A DNA stretch of 64,000 nucleotides from PZPK01 sp965230795 (GTDB lineage Bacteria; Pseudomonadota; Gammaproteobacteria; Pseudomonadales; Oleiphilaceae). The DNA lies in assembly GCA_965230795.1 (NCBI GenBank), contig OZ246020.1:62001-126000 (forward strand). The letters run 5' to 3'. The position numbers and the translations under genes are program-made. Positions 35,185 to 43,301 of the stretch are shown piece after piece (position 1 is the first letter of the stretch; each line of letters starts with the position of its first letter). Below the pieces are notes generated by a model, which worked only from the letters and a program-made list of their open reading frames with translations, was not told where the DNA came from and ran no database searches.

Positions 35185-36243
35185 TCAGGGCTGACAGCGC
35201 AGGATATGAGGTTCAAATACCGATCCCACCAGCAAGGTATCATCCAGCATTGCAGCAACGCTCGAACCGGATATCTGCTCACCCATATCGAGCATCAAAG
35301 TCTCAGCACTCATCGCATCCGCCGACACTTTGATGCGAATCACCTCTGAAGGTGACCGCGCATTGCCATCGCGCATATGCTTCATGAAAGCGAACAATTT
35401 TGGGTGGGCACCTGTCAGCAGGTGGCCCTGTTGATCCCATTCCAGATTATCGACACCTGAGTCGAGATTGATTGAATCGGCCTCAACCCATTCGGTGATG
35501 TCAGCACCGCGACGATAACGCTTGATCCCGCGACCAGTGGTTTCGGCAATAATGAGTTCCTGACCATCAGCAGACAAAGCAAGTCCATTGGGGTAGCGCA
35601 GCCCCTTCACCACAGTATGGGATTGTTTGCCGTCAAAAAATACAACCGAGGCCAGGGGCAAACCCGCAAAATCCTCTACTTTTTCCATCAAAGTATGACG
35701 AGGATTAGCATGGTCGTTGCTGAAGAAAAACTGATCCTGGGCCAGTACCACCAGATCATTGGGTGAGATCATCAGTGGAGCTTTATGCCTGACTCTGAGC
35801 TCAAGGTGTCCACCAGCTTTAATACTAAACACATCAACTTCATGCTCGGTGGGACTTAAGTGGTTAAGAACATACAGCTCATTAATACCACCTTGCTGAT
35901 AGAGCGCGATACCATGGGGATGAAAGGGGCCATCAATTTCATACTTCAGGGGAATAGGCTGGCTATTTTTGTCCGACAAATCCAGAATCCAGAGTCCGCC
36001 ATTTTTTGCCTGCTCCATATTGCCATCCAGCAAATAAGCCCGCCGATCATCGGCGCCGATATAGGCAATTCTGTTGGCAAAATCGATGGTGATATCCTCG
36101 GCACCAACCGGCCCCGAGAGTTGCTCGCATGAGCTGCCATAGTCCTTCTGAGCGACATCCCTCAATAAGCCGGAATCATTCACCACGCGGTAGGATTGAA
36201 TTAGAAGTAGAGCGATGAAAACTGCAAGAAAAATTCGAAACAT
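35185..36243 (-). CDS. Paraoxonase/arylesterase-like six-bladed propeller
   Basis: 352 residues with an N-terminal hydrophobic anchor (FRIFLAVFIALLLIQ), which could be an uncleaved signal as in mammalian PON1. The order of PON1 active-site residues is reproduced: Glu49-Asp50 (GAEDITI), His110 (FHPHGIALY), His128 (VLNHLS), Asn162-Asp163 (SPNDLVVL), Asn219 (RYPNGLA), and Asp265-Asn266 (GVDNLEW). These are the calcium ligands and the His-His dyad of paraoxonases, calcium-dependent lactonases. Envelope lactonase activity is inferred; acyl-homoserine lactones or other lactones are candidate substrates. Confidence 0.85.
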   Translation of the reverse strand: MFRIFLAVFIALLLIQSYRVVNDSGLLRDVAQKDYGSSCEQLSGPVGAEDITIDFANRIAYIGADDRRAYLLDGNMEQAKNGGLWILDLSDKNSQPIPLKYEIDGPFHPHGIALYQQGGINELYVLNHLSPTEHEVDVFSIKAGGHLELRVRHKAPLMISPNDLVVLAQDQFFFSNDHANPRHTLMEKVEDFAGLPLASVVFFDGKQSHTVVKGLRYPNGLALSADGQELIIAETTGRGIKRYRRGADITEWVEADSINLDSGVDNLEWDQQGHLLTGAHPKLFAFMKHMRDGNARSPSEVIRIKVSADAMSAETLMLDMGEQISGSSVAAMLDDTLLVGSVFEPHILRCQP

Positions 36244-36333
36244 TGTGATGCCTGGGCTGTCTTTGTTATTCGTTATTTAAAGAAGGAGAGTAGGTAACGA
36301 CTTTCATTCGTAACTGAACAGAGTCATTGGAAG

Positions 36334-37797
36334 CTAAAGCCTCTCCAGTAACATCTGATATTGCTGCTCCTTGTCGATATTGCGTCGATTCCTGAATTCC
36401 TGTTTCAGCAACAAACAGGCATCTTTAATGATATTTTGTTGACCGGCAAGCTCCAGAAACAGGAAGGACTGTTCCGCTTTTTCCATATCATCATGCTCAA
36501 CAAACACGGCCATCATCTTGTGGTAGTGCTCGGGTTTAAGCCGCTCACGCGCAAGTGCTTTGGATGAGGCGTTTTTTTGAATATCGGCAAAGAGCATACG
36601 CATCAAAGCGTAATCCTTATTTCTGATCCCCAATTGAATCAGATCCACCATACACGCCCAGTAAGACAGTCCATCGGGTTGTAGCTTTTCGACAAGGTAA
36701 AGTTGCTTGAGAACCTCGGGATCGGTCGGATATAGCTGGATCATTTTTCTCAGCTGTTGTTTTGCTGCCTCAAAATCCAGGCTCGAGATCAAATCCATCG
36801 CCTCGGCGAGCGCGACCCGGTACTCCCACTCCTTGTTGATTTCGTCATCAGGTTCGCCGTCTTGTTCCTGGCCAGAGGTTTCGAACATATTTATTCCGGT
36901 CAGCGCAAACAAAATAGTCATGGCGAGCAAGCCCACACCTAACAGCCATTGGCTTTCAGAGCCCTGATCCAACAGGAAAACATTCACCGCCACATGGATG
37001 GCGAATAACAGACTTCCGAGCACGGCACCTATGCACTTCATCAGCGCGCGCCTGGAGAAGCCTTCTCCCGCCAAAGCGTCATAAAGGTCTCGGCATGAAG
37101 ACCCGATGATGACCGCGAACCAGGGCAAAACAAAGAAACTGATACCATAAATATAGGGCGCAGCGTCAGAAGCAAAAAGACGGTACAACAAGCCCAAGAA
37201 GACCGTACTTAAAATACCGAGCTGGATAGCCCCCAAGGCGCCAAGGCGTTGCTCGACCGACCAGCCCAACAGCAGTAAAAAAGCGAGGGCAATAATCAGA
37301 GCAAATGTCGTTGGTTGCACAAACGTGTAGGTCACCAGGTCTGCAATGCTGTTGTCATCGGGCAACAACACCATTTTGTGGCTTAGCAACTCAACATAGA
37401 TTGCCTGCGCCTTCCCAAGACGCCAGTCTCTCCACTGATCGAACTGCTCCGGGCTGAGAAACAGATTCCCTTCCGCCTGTATATATTCCCGGAAGGCATC
37501 GTTTCGCAGAATATCCAATACCAGCGGCGCGACCTTGTCTGCTTCAATCCAGTGACTGACCTGATCAATTTTTTTGGCGGAACCAAGCTGTTCAATGTTG
37601 AAACGCCGCTGCAGAAATTCGAGATAAAGCGGAGCCTCCAGATCCAGCAGGCCCGATTCCTCATAAATCTCGAAGAGTTGGGCCTTGAGTGGCCGGTCGT
37701 GAAAGGAACACAAGAGAAATACGCCGATACAAACCAGGGCGATACATACGGAAGCAATCGAGTGACGAGCAATTGTTTTTATGATGTGCGCGTGCAT
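36334..37797 (-). CDS. Rhomboid-like membrane protein with C-terminal TPR-like tail, probably inactive
   Basis: 487 residues. After one N-terminal helix and a roughly 120-residue extracytoplasmic segment, a six-helix block starts (VTYTFVQPTTFALIIALAF and LLLGWSVEQRLGALGAIQLG) that follows the rhomboid pattern of TM2-3. The usual HxxxN is missing; a Gly-Ile-Ser (IYGISFFVLPW) stands where the GxSG serine would be, and a lone His follows in FAIHVAVNVFLLD. The C-terminal 150 residues are helical with TPR-like spacing (FEAAKQQLRKMIQLYPTDPE). I read it as a rhomboid pseudoprotease-like adaptor, with moderate certainty. Confidence 0.6.
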   Translation of the reverse strand: MHAHIIKTIARHSIASVCIALVCIGVFLLCSFHDRPLKAQLFEIYEESGLLDLEAPLYLEFLQRRFNIEQLGSAKKIDQVSHWIEADKVAPLVLDILRNDAFREYIQAEGNLFLSPEQFDQWRDWRLGKAQAIYVELLSHKMVLLPDDNSIADLVTYTFVQPTTFALIIALAFLLLLGWSVEQRLGALGAIQLGILSTVFLGLLYRLFASDAAPYIYGISFFVLPWFAVIIGSSCRDLYDALAGEGFSRRALMKCIGAVLGSLLFAIHVAVNVFLLDQGSESQWLLGVGLLAMTILFALTGINMFETSGQEQDGEPDDEINKEWEYRVALAEAMDLISSLDFEAAKQQLRKMIQLYPTDPEVLKQLYLVEKLQPDGLSYWACMVDLIQLGIRNKDYALMRMLFADIQKNASSKALARERLKPEHYHKMMAVFVEHDDMEKAEQSFLFLELAGQQNIIKDACLLLKQEFRNRRNIDKEQQYQMLLERL

Positions 37798-37876
37798 GGA
37801 TAACCCGGGTATTGGTTTCTGGCTACAGGTGTGGCATCAACTTAACCCAGTTATCACAGGATGTATAGCCTGTCAG

Positions 37877-38089
37877 TTAGGCTCTCCACATGGGTTTGGA
37901 CGCTTCCTGCAAGGCATCATAGCGGCTGATGCCGATATCGTTAAGCTGTTGATCTGTAAGCTGCAGTAACTGGCGGCGCTGTCTTGATCGGACGAGCCAC
38001 ACCTGACCAACAAGGCACAGCTTCTTCCACGATAAAGCAGGCCTCCGGAACAATGCGAATTCCAAAGTACGAATAGCCTGATCTGTCAT
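37877..38089 (-). CDS. DUF1127 small protein
   Basis: 70 residues from ATG 38089, which has GAGGAG about nine bases upstream. The C-terminal motif RRQLLQLTDQQLNDIGISRY is the DUF1127 signature. In alphaproteobacteria such proteins take part in RNA turnover and phosphate or carbon metabolism; in gammaproteobacteria they are often divergent from a MocR regulator, as here. The intergenic region holds repeated putative operator elements. Confidence 0.88.
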   Translation of the reverse strand: MTDQAIRTLEFALFRRPALSWKKLCLVGQVWLVRSRQRRQLLQLTDQQLNDIGISRYDALQEASKPMWRA

Positions 38090-38127
38090 TTGATTTTTCT
38101 CCTCTACTACAAGCATTGAATCGAGCA

Positions 38128-38278
38128 CATAACACTACTTTAAAGATTTACCATGATGCATAACAGATTCAGTTTTAAATTATTTATACCAGTACAGAAT
38201 TGCCAAATATGCTCTGTTATGGTCATAATTGAGCAATCTGTTATGGTACATAGTGATCAGGATACCCATCTGTTATGG
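38128..38278. promoter_or_regulatory. Repeated TCTGTTATG(G) elements in the DUF1127/mocR divergent promoter region
   Basis: Three direct copies of TCTGTTATGG occur at 38213-38222, 38237-38246 and 38269-38278. One inverted copy (CATAACAGA, 38159-38167) and one shorter inverted copy (CATAACA, 38128-38134) lie on the DUF1127 side. The third direct copy contains the mocR ATG (38275). MocR-type regulators such as GabR and PdxR bind direct repeats in their own promoter regions, so these are the likely operator. Confidence 0.75.
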
Positions 38279-39702
38279 ACTCACCTCTTTATCATCAATT
38301 AGCCCTTTCTTTGGCGGAACAGATTCGTGGAGGCAACTACAAGCAAGGTGACAAATTGCCTTCGGTTAGGGGCTTCGCCAAACAGCAGCAAGTGAGTATT
38401 TCGACGGTATTGATGAGCTACAATCTGTTGGAGGATTGGCATCTTGTTGAGGTTCGGCCGAAATCCGGTTACTACGTCAAGATCAACACCACTCAAGCGT
38501 TCGCGCCACCGAATATCCGCCAGCAGCATGATCAAAGCCCTCGTCAGGTCACCACTTCACAAATGGTGATGGATGTCATGCGCGACTCCAGTAATCCGAA
38601 TTATCTCAGCCTGGGCGCAGCCATCCCGGCAAATGATTTCCCGATTCTGGCGCAACTTCGCAAGAGCTTTGCCCAGCTGGTGCGCAACGAACGTTTTCTC
38701 GGTATTGGCTATGACTCGACAAAAGGTAACGACCAGCTTCGCCGTCAGCTCGCCCGTCGAGCCGTTGACGCAGGCGTGCATCTCAGTGCTGATGAGATCG
38801 TCGTTACCGCCGGATGCCAGGGAGCGATCAGCTTGTGTTTACAATCACTTTGCTGCGCCGGTGATATCGTAGCTATTGAAAGCCCTGCCTATTATGGATT
38901 GTTACAGCTGGTGGAATCATTGGGTCTCAAGGTCATCGAAATTCCATCCGACCCCAGTTCAGGAATGAGTATCGAGGCGCTCAAACTGGCTTTGGAACAG
39001 TGGCCCATCAAAGCGATTCTATCGGTACCTAATTTCAGTAATCCACTGGGAACCCGTATGCCGGATGAAAACAAGCGGCGTCTGGTGTCGCTGATCAACG
39101 ACTACGAGATACCGCTTATAGAAGACGATATCTATGCCGACCTCAGTTATTCGGAGTTTCGTCCCAAGGCAGTCAAGGCCTTCGACAGCGAAGACAGGGT
39201 ATTGCTTTGCTCATCTGTATCGAAAGTGTTGGAGCCCCAACTGGGTATGGGGTGGGTGATGCCAGGACGCTATCTGGAAAAGGTTGAGTACCAGCGCTTT
39301 CTGAGCAGCTCCAGTCATTTTCGCTTACCGCAAATGGCCGTTGCCGGGTTGCTTGCACGGGGCAGTTATGATCGCCACTTGCGGCTCGCCAGAGAAACCT
39401 ACAGGCTGCGTCGCGATCAATTATTCGATCTGATCGCCCAGTACTTTCCCGACGGCACTCGTGTCTCAAATCCACAAGGCGGCTTCGTTGCCTGGCTGCA
39501 ACTTCCGGAACAGGTCAATGCCACACAGCTTTATCTGGATGCCAGAACTCAGGGAATCATAATCGCGCCCGGTGAAATATTCTCTTCGAGCGCCAATAAG
39601 TATCAGCATTCCATTCGTATCAGCTACGCCAGTGAATGGACCGCTGAACGTGAGCAAGCTATCGCCAAACTTGGAAAACTGGCGAAAACCGGCAACGCCT
39701 AA
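38275..39702 (+). CDS. MocR-type GntR regulator with aminotransferase domain
   Basis: 475 residues. N-terminal GntR winged helix at about 5-70 (LYHQLALSLAEQIRGGNYKQ, GDKLPSVRGFAKQQQVSIST). From residue 100 it has a fold-type-I aminotransferase domain: DEIVVTAGCQGAISLCLQSL, VPNFSNPLGTRMP, IEDDIYADLSY, and the PLP lysine in LLCSSVSKVLEPQLGMGWV. MocR regulators sense PLP adducts of amines or amino acids. It is probably autoregulated and controls the divergent DUF1127 gene. A role in the nearby lysine genes is possible but unsupported. Its stop overlaps the DUF4442 gene stop by 4 bases (CTAA). Confidence 0.93.
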   Translation: MDSPLYHQLALSLAEQIRGGNYKQGDKLPSVRGFAKQQQVSISTVLMSYNLLEDWHLVEVRPKSGYYVKINTTQAFAPPNIRQQHDQSPRQVTTSQMVMDVMRDSSNPNYLSLGAAIPANDFPILAQLRKSFAQLVRNERFLGIGYDSTKGNDQLRRQLARRAVDAGVHLSADEIVVTAGCQGAISLCLQSLCCAGDIVAIESPAYYGLLQLVESLGLKVIEIPSDPSSGMSIEALKLALEQWPIKAILSVPNFSNPLGTRMPDENKRRLVSLINDYEIPLIEDDIYADLSYSEFRPKAVKAFDSEDRVLLCSSVSKVLEPQLGMGWVMPGRYLEKVEYQRFLSSSSHFRLPQMAVAGLLARGSYDRHLRLARETYRLRRDQLFDLIAQYFPDGTRVSNPQGGFVAWLQLPEQVNATQLYLDARTQGIIIAPGEIFSSSANKYQHSIRISYASEWTAEREQAIAKLGKLAKTGNA

Positions 39703-40190
39703 CGTTTTTTAGGTGTCCAGGCCCAGGTCATTTCCATAAGGATTGGCTCTTTACCATCGGCATCAGTAACCGTTACCGGCACGACGGTTTCACCCTTTTC
39801 CTGGGTGTGCATTGCGCTGATCTGTTCAGCACTTAAGGTCGCTTCCGCACGCATATCGCCTTTGGCTCTCTTGACATAGTCCGCGCGAATGGTCTTTATC
39901 ACCGGAACCGAAGTGTCCGGTATATTCATGCCAACTACATACCCGGTTGCCGATTCGGCAATCAAAATACTCGCCACCGCATGGACGGATCCAATGTGAT
40001 TCTGTACCGACTTTTTATTCTTGAGCGTAATGACAGCCTTGTTCTCTTCGAGGCTTTCGATACGAATACCTGCCGTACCGGTAAACTTAACCATTTTCCC
40101 AAAAAAGGTGCTCAAAGCAGTGCTTCGAACCATCTTTGGCAGGCGATTAATTTGAGTAACAATTCGGTTAAGTTGGTTCGGTGTTGACAT
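39699..40190 (-). CDS. DUF4442 hotdog-fold thioesterase-like protein
   Basis: 163 residues from ATG 40190, which follows AGAGGG; a farther in-frame codon at 40214 has no good site. The hotdog pattern is NHIGSVHAVASILIAESATG in the centre, with VIKTIRADYVKRAKGDMRAE and VVPVTVTDADGKEPILMEMT as the long strands. DUF4442 proteins resemble PaaI-type acyl-CoA thioesterases. Its divergent neighbour encodes an acyl-CoA-binding protein, which supports an acyl-CoA role. Confidence 0.82.
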   Translation of the reverse strand: MSTPNQLNRIVTQINRLPKMVRSTALSTFFGKMVKFTGTAGIRIESLEENKAVITLKNKKSVQNHIGSVHAVASILIAESATGYVVGMNIPDTSVPVIKTIRADYVKRAKGDMRAEATLSAEQISAMHTQEKGETVVPVTVTDADGKEPILMEMTWAWTPKKR

Positions 40191-40360
40191 TGTGCCCTCT
40201 ACAAACGACTCCAAAAAAATTTATTCGGACATTTCTGTCCGAGGTTTGAAGCCCGAGATTATACCCATAAATGAGACATTGGTTACTAAATTGGCGCTGT
40301 CGAATGCACAATTTGCAGGCTATAATTCGCCAAATTTTTGGAACCCATCAGGAGACAGGC

Positions 40361-40627
40361 ATGAGTGACCTGAAACAAAAATTCGAAGCCACAGTGGATT
40401 ATGTTCAAAATGCTGAAGGTGACTTCCAGCCTTCCAATGAGCTGAAACTCAAAATGTACTCTTTGTACAAGCAGGCTACTGAAGGTGATGTCACAGGCAA
40501 AAAGCCCGGGATGATGGACTTCGTCGCCCGTGCCAAATATACAGCTTGGGAAGAACTCAAGGGCACAAGCTCTGAAGACGCCATGCAAGCGTACATCGAT
40601 GCCATTGAAGAATTGAAAAACAACTAA
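40361..40627 (+). CDS. Acyl-CoA-binding protein (ACBP)
   Basis: 88 residues from ATG 40361 with AGGAG upstream; the open frame extends further 5' but the domain starts here (MSDLKQKFEATVDYVQ). Hallmarks of the four-helix ACBP are KLKMYSLYKQATEGDV, the KPGMMDFVARAKYTAWEELK block, and EDAMQAYIDAIEEL. It binds long-chain acyl-CoA esters in the cytoplasm. ACBP is nearly universal in eukaryotes and patchy in bacteria. It is followed by a hairpin at 40643-40672. Confidence 0.95.
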   Translation: MSDLKQKFEATVDYVQNAEGDFQPSNELKLKMYSLYKQATEGDVTGKKPGMMDFVARAKYTAWEELKGTSSEDAMQAYIDAIEELKNN

Positions 40628-40642
40628 TTAGAATACTCGAAT

Positions 40643-40672
40643 GCATAGGGTAGCGCGCCAGCGCTACTATGC
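40643..40672 (+). terminator. Hairpin after the ACBP gene, candidate terminator
   Basis: GCATAG(GG)TAGCGC pairs with GCGCTACTATGC across a GCCA loop: 12 bp with a 2-base bulge. Only a short CTTT follows, so intrinsic termination would be weak. Confidence 0.5.
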
Positions 40673-40726
40673 CTTTCAGCCAGGAACGGCGCCGAACAAT
40701 AACTATAAAGCAGTCAGGATATTGTT

Positions 40727-41041
40727 ATGAGTCCACTATTAGCCATTGATGAAAGCCATCCGGGCTTGTCATATGCTTTAGCAGAAGCGGTTCGCAATCA
40801 ACAACTTAGTGCGCGAACGATTCAAACCTACCAGCACTGGATTACCCAGTATTTGGCCTACTTCGAAATGAAAAACCCCAAAACACTCTCAGAAAAGAAC
40901 GTTAAGGAATTTTTGCGTTATCTGATCAAGAGCATGTCTCTGTCGCGGGCAAGACTGAATCAGGCAAGAGAAGCACTATTGTTTTTTTATGATCGCGTGC
41001 TGAAAAAGCCTCTTCGAGTCCGGGAAATCGAAGCCCACTAA
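40727..41041 (+). CDS. Stand-alone SAM-like (core-binding) domain of tyrosine recombinases
   Basis: 104 residues starting ATG after AGGA. LSARTIQTYQHWITQYLAYF, then KNPKTLSEKNVKEFLRYL and NQARAEALLFF-like helices (NQAREALLFFYDRVLKKPL) match the N-terminal core-binding domain of XerC/D and integron integrases. The protein stops at RVREIEAH, just where the catalytic domain would start, with a clean stop and no remnant of the catalytic part downstream. It could be a DNA-binding accessory protein or the relic of an integrase. Confidence 0.7.
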   Translation: MSPLLAIDESHPGLSYALAEAVRNQQLSARTIQTYQHWITQYLAYFEMKNPKTLSEKNVKEFLRYLIKSMSLSRARLNQAREALLFFYDRVLKKPLRVREIEAH

Positions 41042-41153
41042 TCAATTCTCGTTTTTTCTCTTATGCAAGCGGGGTACTTCAGACCTCGCTTGTATATTCG
41101 CGGCTTTGTTGCCAAACTTCAGAAACTGACTTTCCTGCAGGTTGTGTGACTAC

Positions 41154-42038
41154 GTGATTTTTCGTCTCGCCATCCGGTCAACTCATCTCCCTTTTATTTT
41201 CAGGGCCCTGTGCTTGGTCACAACGATCACGATGCTTGGTTTCGTGTTTCTTCAAAAAGCGAAGGCAAATGAGACTGCACCTCAGTTGCTCAACATTGGC
41301 ATCAGTTTTTCTATCCCCCCTTGGGTTATCAAGGACAACAATTCCGGTATCGAGCTGGATCTTCTCTATGCCGCGCTGGACTCCCAAAAATATATAGTGA
41401 AACCCAATTACGTTCCCTTTGCTCAGGCGTTCAAATTGTTTGATGCCGGACGTCTGGATGGTGTCATCAATGCCAAAGCCGGCGTCACCCAATCAGGCTT
41501 TCTCTCAGACCCTGTCGTGACATTTCAGAATGTCGCCGTCAGTCTGCGGAAGAAGGGGTATCCGGAAGATATATCGATGGATTTTTTGCAGAACAAGTTC
41601 GTCGTTGCTTTTCAAAAAGCCCGCCAACTGCTGGGAGAGGAGTTTGCCAGTATGGCAAACATAAATACCGGCTATCAGGAAATCGCCAAGCAGAGCCTAC
41701 AGATTAATCTGTTGTTTATTCGCGAAACCGACTTTATCGTTCTGGATAAAAGTATATTCGGGTATTACTGGGATCAGGCTGTGCATAGTCAAACCAATCC
41801 CGAAATAAGAGCGCGCTATTTCCAGCCCGTTCGTTTTCACTATCTGTTCGAACCGACCGTCTACCACTTCATTTTCAAAGAAGAGCGCATCCGCGATGCT
41901 TTTAACACTGGCTTAAAGACACTAAAGCAGAACGGCAAGTATGAGGCCATTTTCAAGAAATACGATAACCTCACCGACCTCTATGAGCGCGCCCAGGCTT
42001 ATGATGAGGCCAACACTACCTTGTCACCTTCAAGCTGA
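41154..42038 (+). CDS. Extracellular solute-binding protein family 3-like
   Basis: About 294 residues from GTG 41154; the start is uncertain, since TTG 41142 is also in frame. The N-terminal helix ALCLVTTITMLGFVFLQKAKA acts as signal peptide or anchor. The periplasmic domain starts LNIGISFSIPPWVIKDNNSG IEL-like (IELDLLYAALDSQKYIV), with FKLFDAGRLDGVINAKAGV and the C-terminal DAFNTGLKTLKQNGKYEAIF, the SBP_bac_3 end. No ABC permease lies nearby, so it may be a stand-alone sensor or binding protein. Its last 40 bases overlap the convergent hisI gene. Confidence 0.75.
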   Translation: MIFRLAIRSTHLPFIFRALCLVTTITMLGFVFLQKAKANETAPQLLNIGISFSIPPWVIKDNNSGIELDLLYAALDSQKYIVKPNYVPFAQAFKLFDAGRLDGVINAKAGVTQSGFLSDPVVTFQNVAVSLRKKGYPEDISMDFLQNKFVVAFQKARQLLGEEFASMANINTGYQEIAKQSLQINLLFIRETDFIVLDKSIFGYYWDQAVHSQTNPEIRARYFQPVRFHYLFEPTVYHFIFKEERIRDAFNTGLKTLKQNGKYEAIFKKYDNLTDLYERAQAYDEANTTLSPSS

Positions 42039-42406
42039 AGGTAAAAACACGAGCGACGATTGGTGTGACAAGCCGCATCCTGCTGCTCAATCTTGGCTAG
42101 CAACACATCTCCATCACAGTCGATACTGAGGCTTTTCAGCCTTTGCCAGTGTCCGGAACTTTCTCCTTTGCGCCACAAACTCTGTCGGGATCGGGACCAA
42201 TAACACATACATTGAGTAGCGATGGTTTCTGCCAACGCGTCCCTGTTCATCCAGGCAAACATCAACACTTCCAGCGATTCATGATCCTGAGCAATAACAG
42301 GTATCAGATCCTTGTCATCAAAATTGAGTTCCTCAAGCACTTTTTCGACAGGAAAGGTTGTTCCCTCTGGAAGATTCTCGATTGATTTGAACCAGGCTTT
42401 CATCAA
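41999..42406 (-). CDS. hisI: Phosphoribosyl-AMP cyclohydrolase
   Basis: 135 residues. VIAQDHESLEVLMFAWMNRD, CYWSRSRQSLWRKGESSGHW, the metal motif SIDCDGDVLLAKIEQ and AACHTNRRSCFY keep the Asp and three Cys ligands of HisI; only the Gly of CHTGRRSC is Asn. It opens the adenine ring of PR-AMP in histidine synthesis and is zinc-dependent. It follows znuB by 14 bases on the same strand and no other his gene is near, which suggests a second, zinc-regulated HisI copy. Start is one of two adjacent ATG codons (42406 or 42403). Confidence 0.93.
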   Translation of the reverse strand: MMKAWFKSIENLPEGTTFPVEKVLEELNFDDKDLIPVIAQDHESLEVLMFAWMNRDALAETIATQCMCYWSRSRQSLWRKGESSGHWQRLKSLSIDCDGDVLLAKIEQQDAACHTNRRSCFYLQLEGDKVVLASS

Positions 42407-42420
42407 TTTTCCTTTGAGGC

Positions 42421-43296
42421 TTATGCGCTTAAATGTTTCGGTTTGGCCATTCTTGAAACCAGTCCGCCATTAAAGCCACCGATAAACGACACGGCGTAGA
42501 CAGCCCCAAGACTAAGAATAATCGCAGGACTTGTCGGCCAGCCAAAATGATAGGACAACAAGAGACCAAAATAACAACTGCTGAACGCTATGATACAAGA
42601 GAGCAATATCAGCTGATCCAGGCGGCGCACCCAGTATCGGGCCACTGCCGGTGGCAGAATCATCATACCCACCGACATCAGGGTACCGAGTGCATTGAAT
42701 CCTGCCACCAGATTCAACACCACCAACACCAGAAAGCACAAATGCGTGGGTAAACTTAAAAGGCTAACTGACTGCAAAAATGGACTGTCCATACACTCCA
42801 GCACTAGAGGCCTGAAAAGTACAGCGAGTGACAAAAGGGTCAGGGTGGCAATCGATGCGAGTAGCGTCAGAGCCTCGTCGTTCAATGCGAGTGCTGAACC
42901 AAACAGCACGTGCAACAAATCTACCTGACTGCCATTAACGCTGATAATCATGACGCCGCTGGCAAGTGATATGAGGTAAAAAGCAGCCATACTAGAGTCT
43001 TCTCCAACGGCCGTTAAGCGAGAGACTAATCCCGATAACAAGGCCACTAGACAGCCCGCCACAATGCCACCAATGGTCATGGCACCAATGGATAATCCGG
43101 CAAACAGATACCCTACTGCGGCGCCGGGCAGAATCGCATGTGCCATCGCATCACCCGTCAGGCTCATGCGTCGAAGCATGAGAAAAACGCCAACCGGCGC
43201 GGCGCTCATGGAGATCGCAAAGCAGCCCGCCAATGCTCGCTGCATAAACGAAAACTCGACAAAAGGCTGTATCAACCACTCAAACACCGCCAACAC
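42421..43296 (-). CDS. znuB: Zinc ABC transporter permease ZnuB
   Basis: 291 residues with seven to eight membrane helices. Family motifs: FMQRALAGCFAISMSAAPVG, LMLRRMSLTGDAMAHAILPG, and GFNALGTLMSVGMMILPPAV. It is the permease of the high-affinity zinc importer. It follows znuC by 5 bases and precedes hisI. The binding-protein gene znuA is not in this window. Confidence 0.93.
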   Translation of the reverse strand: MLAVFEWLIQPFVEFSFMQRALAGCFAISMSAAPVGVFLMLRRMSLTGDAMAHAILPGAAVGYLFAGLSIGAMTIGGIVAGCLVALLSGLVSRLTAVGEDSSMAAFYLISLASGVMIISVNGSQVDLLHVLFGSALALNDEALTLLASIATLTLLSLAVLFRPLVLECMDSPFLQSVSLLSLPTHLCFLVLVVLNLVAGFNALGTLMSVGMMILPPAVARYWVRRLDQLILLSCIIAFSSCYFGLLLSYHFGWPTSPAIILSLGAVYAVSFIGGFNGGLVSRMAKPKHLSA

Positions 43297-43301
43297 CCCG
43301 C

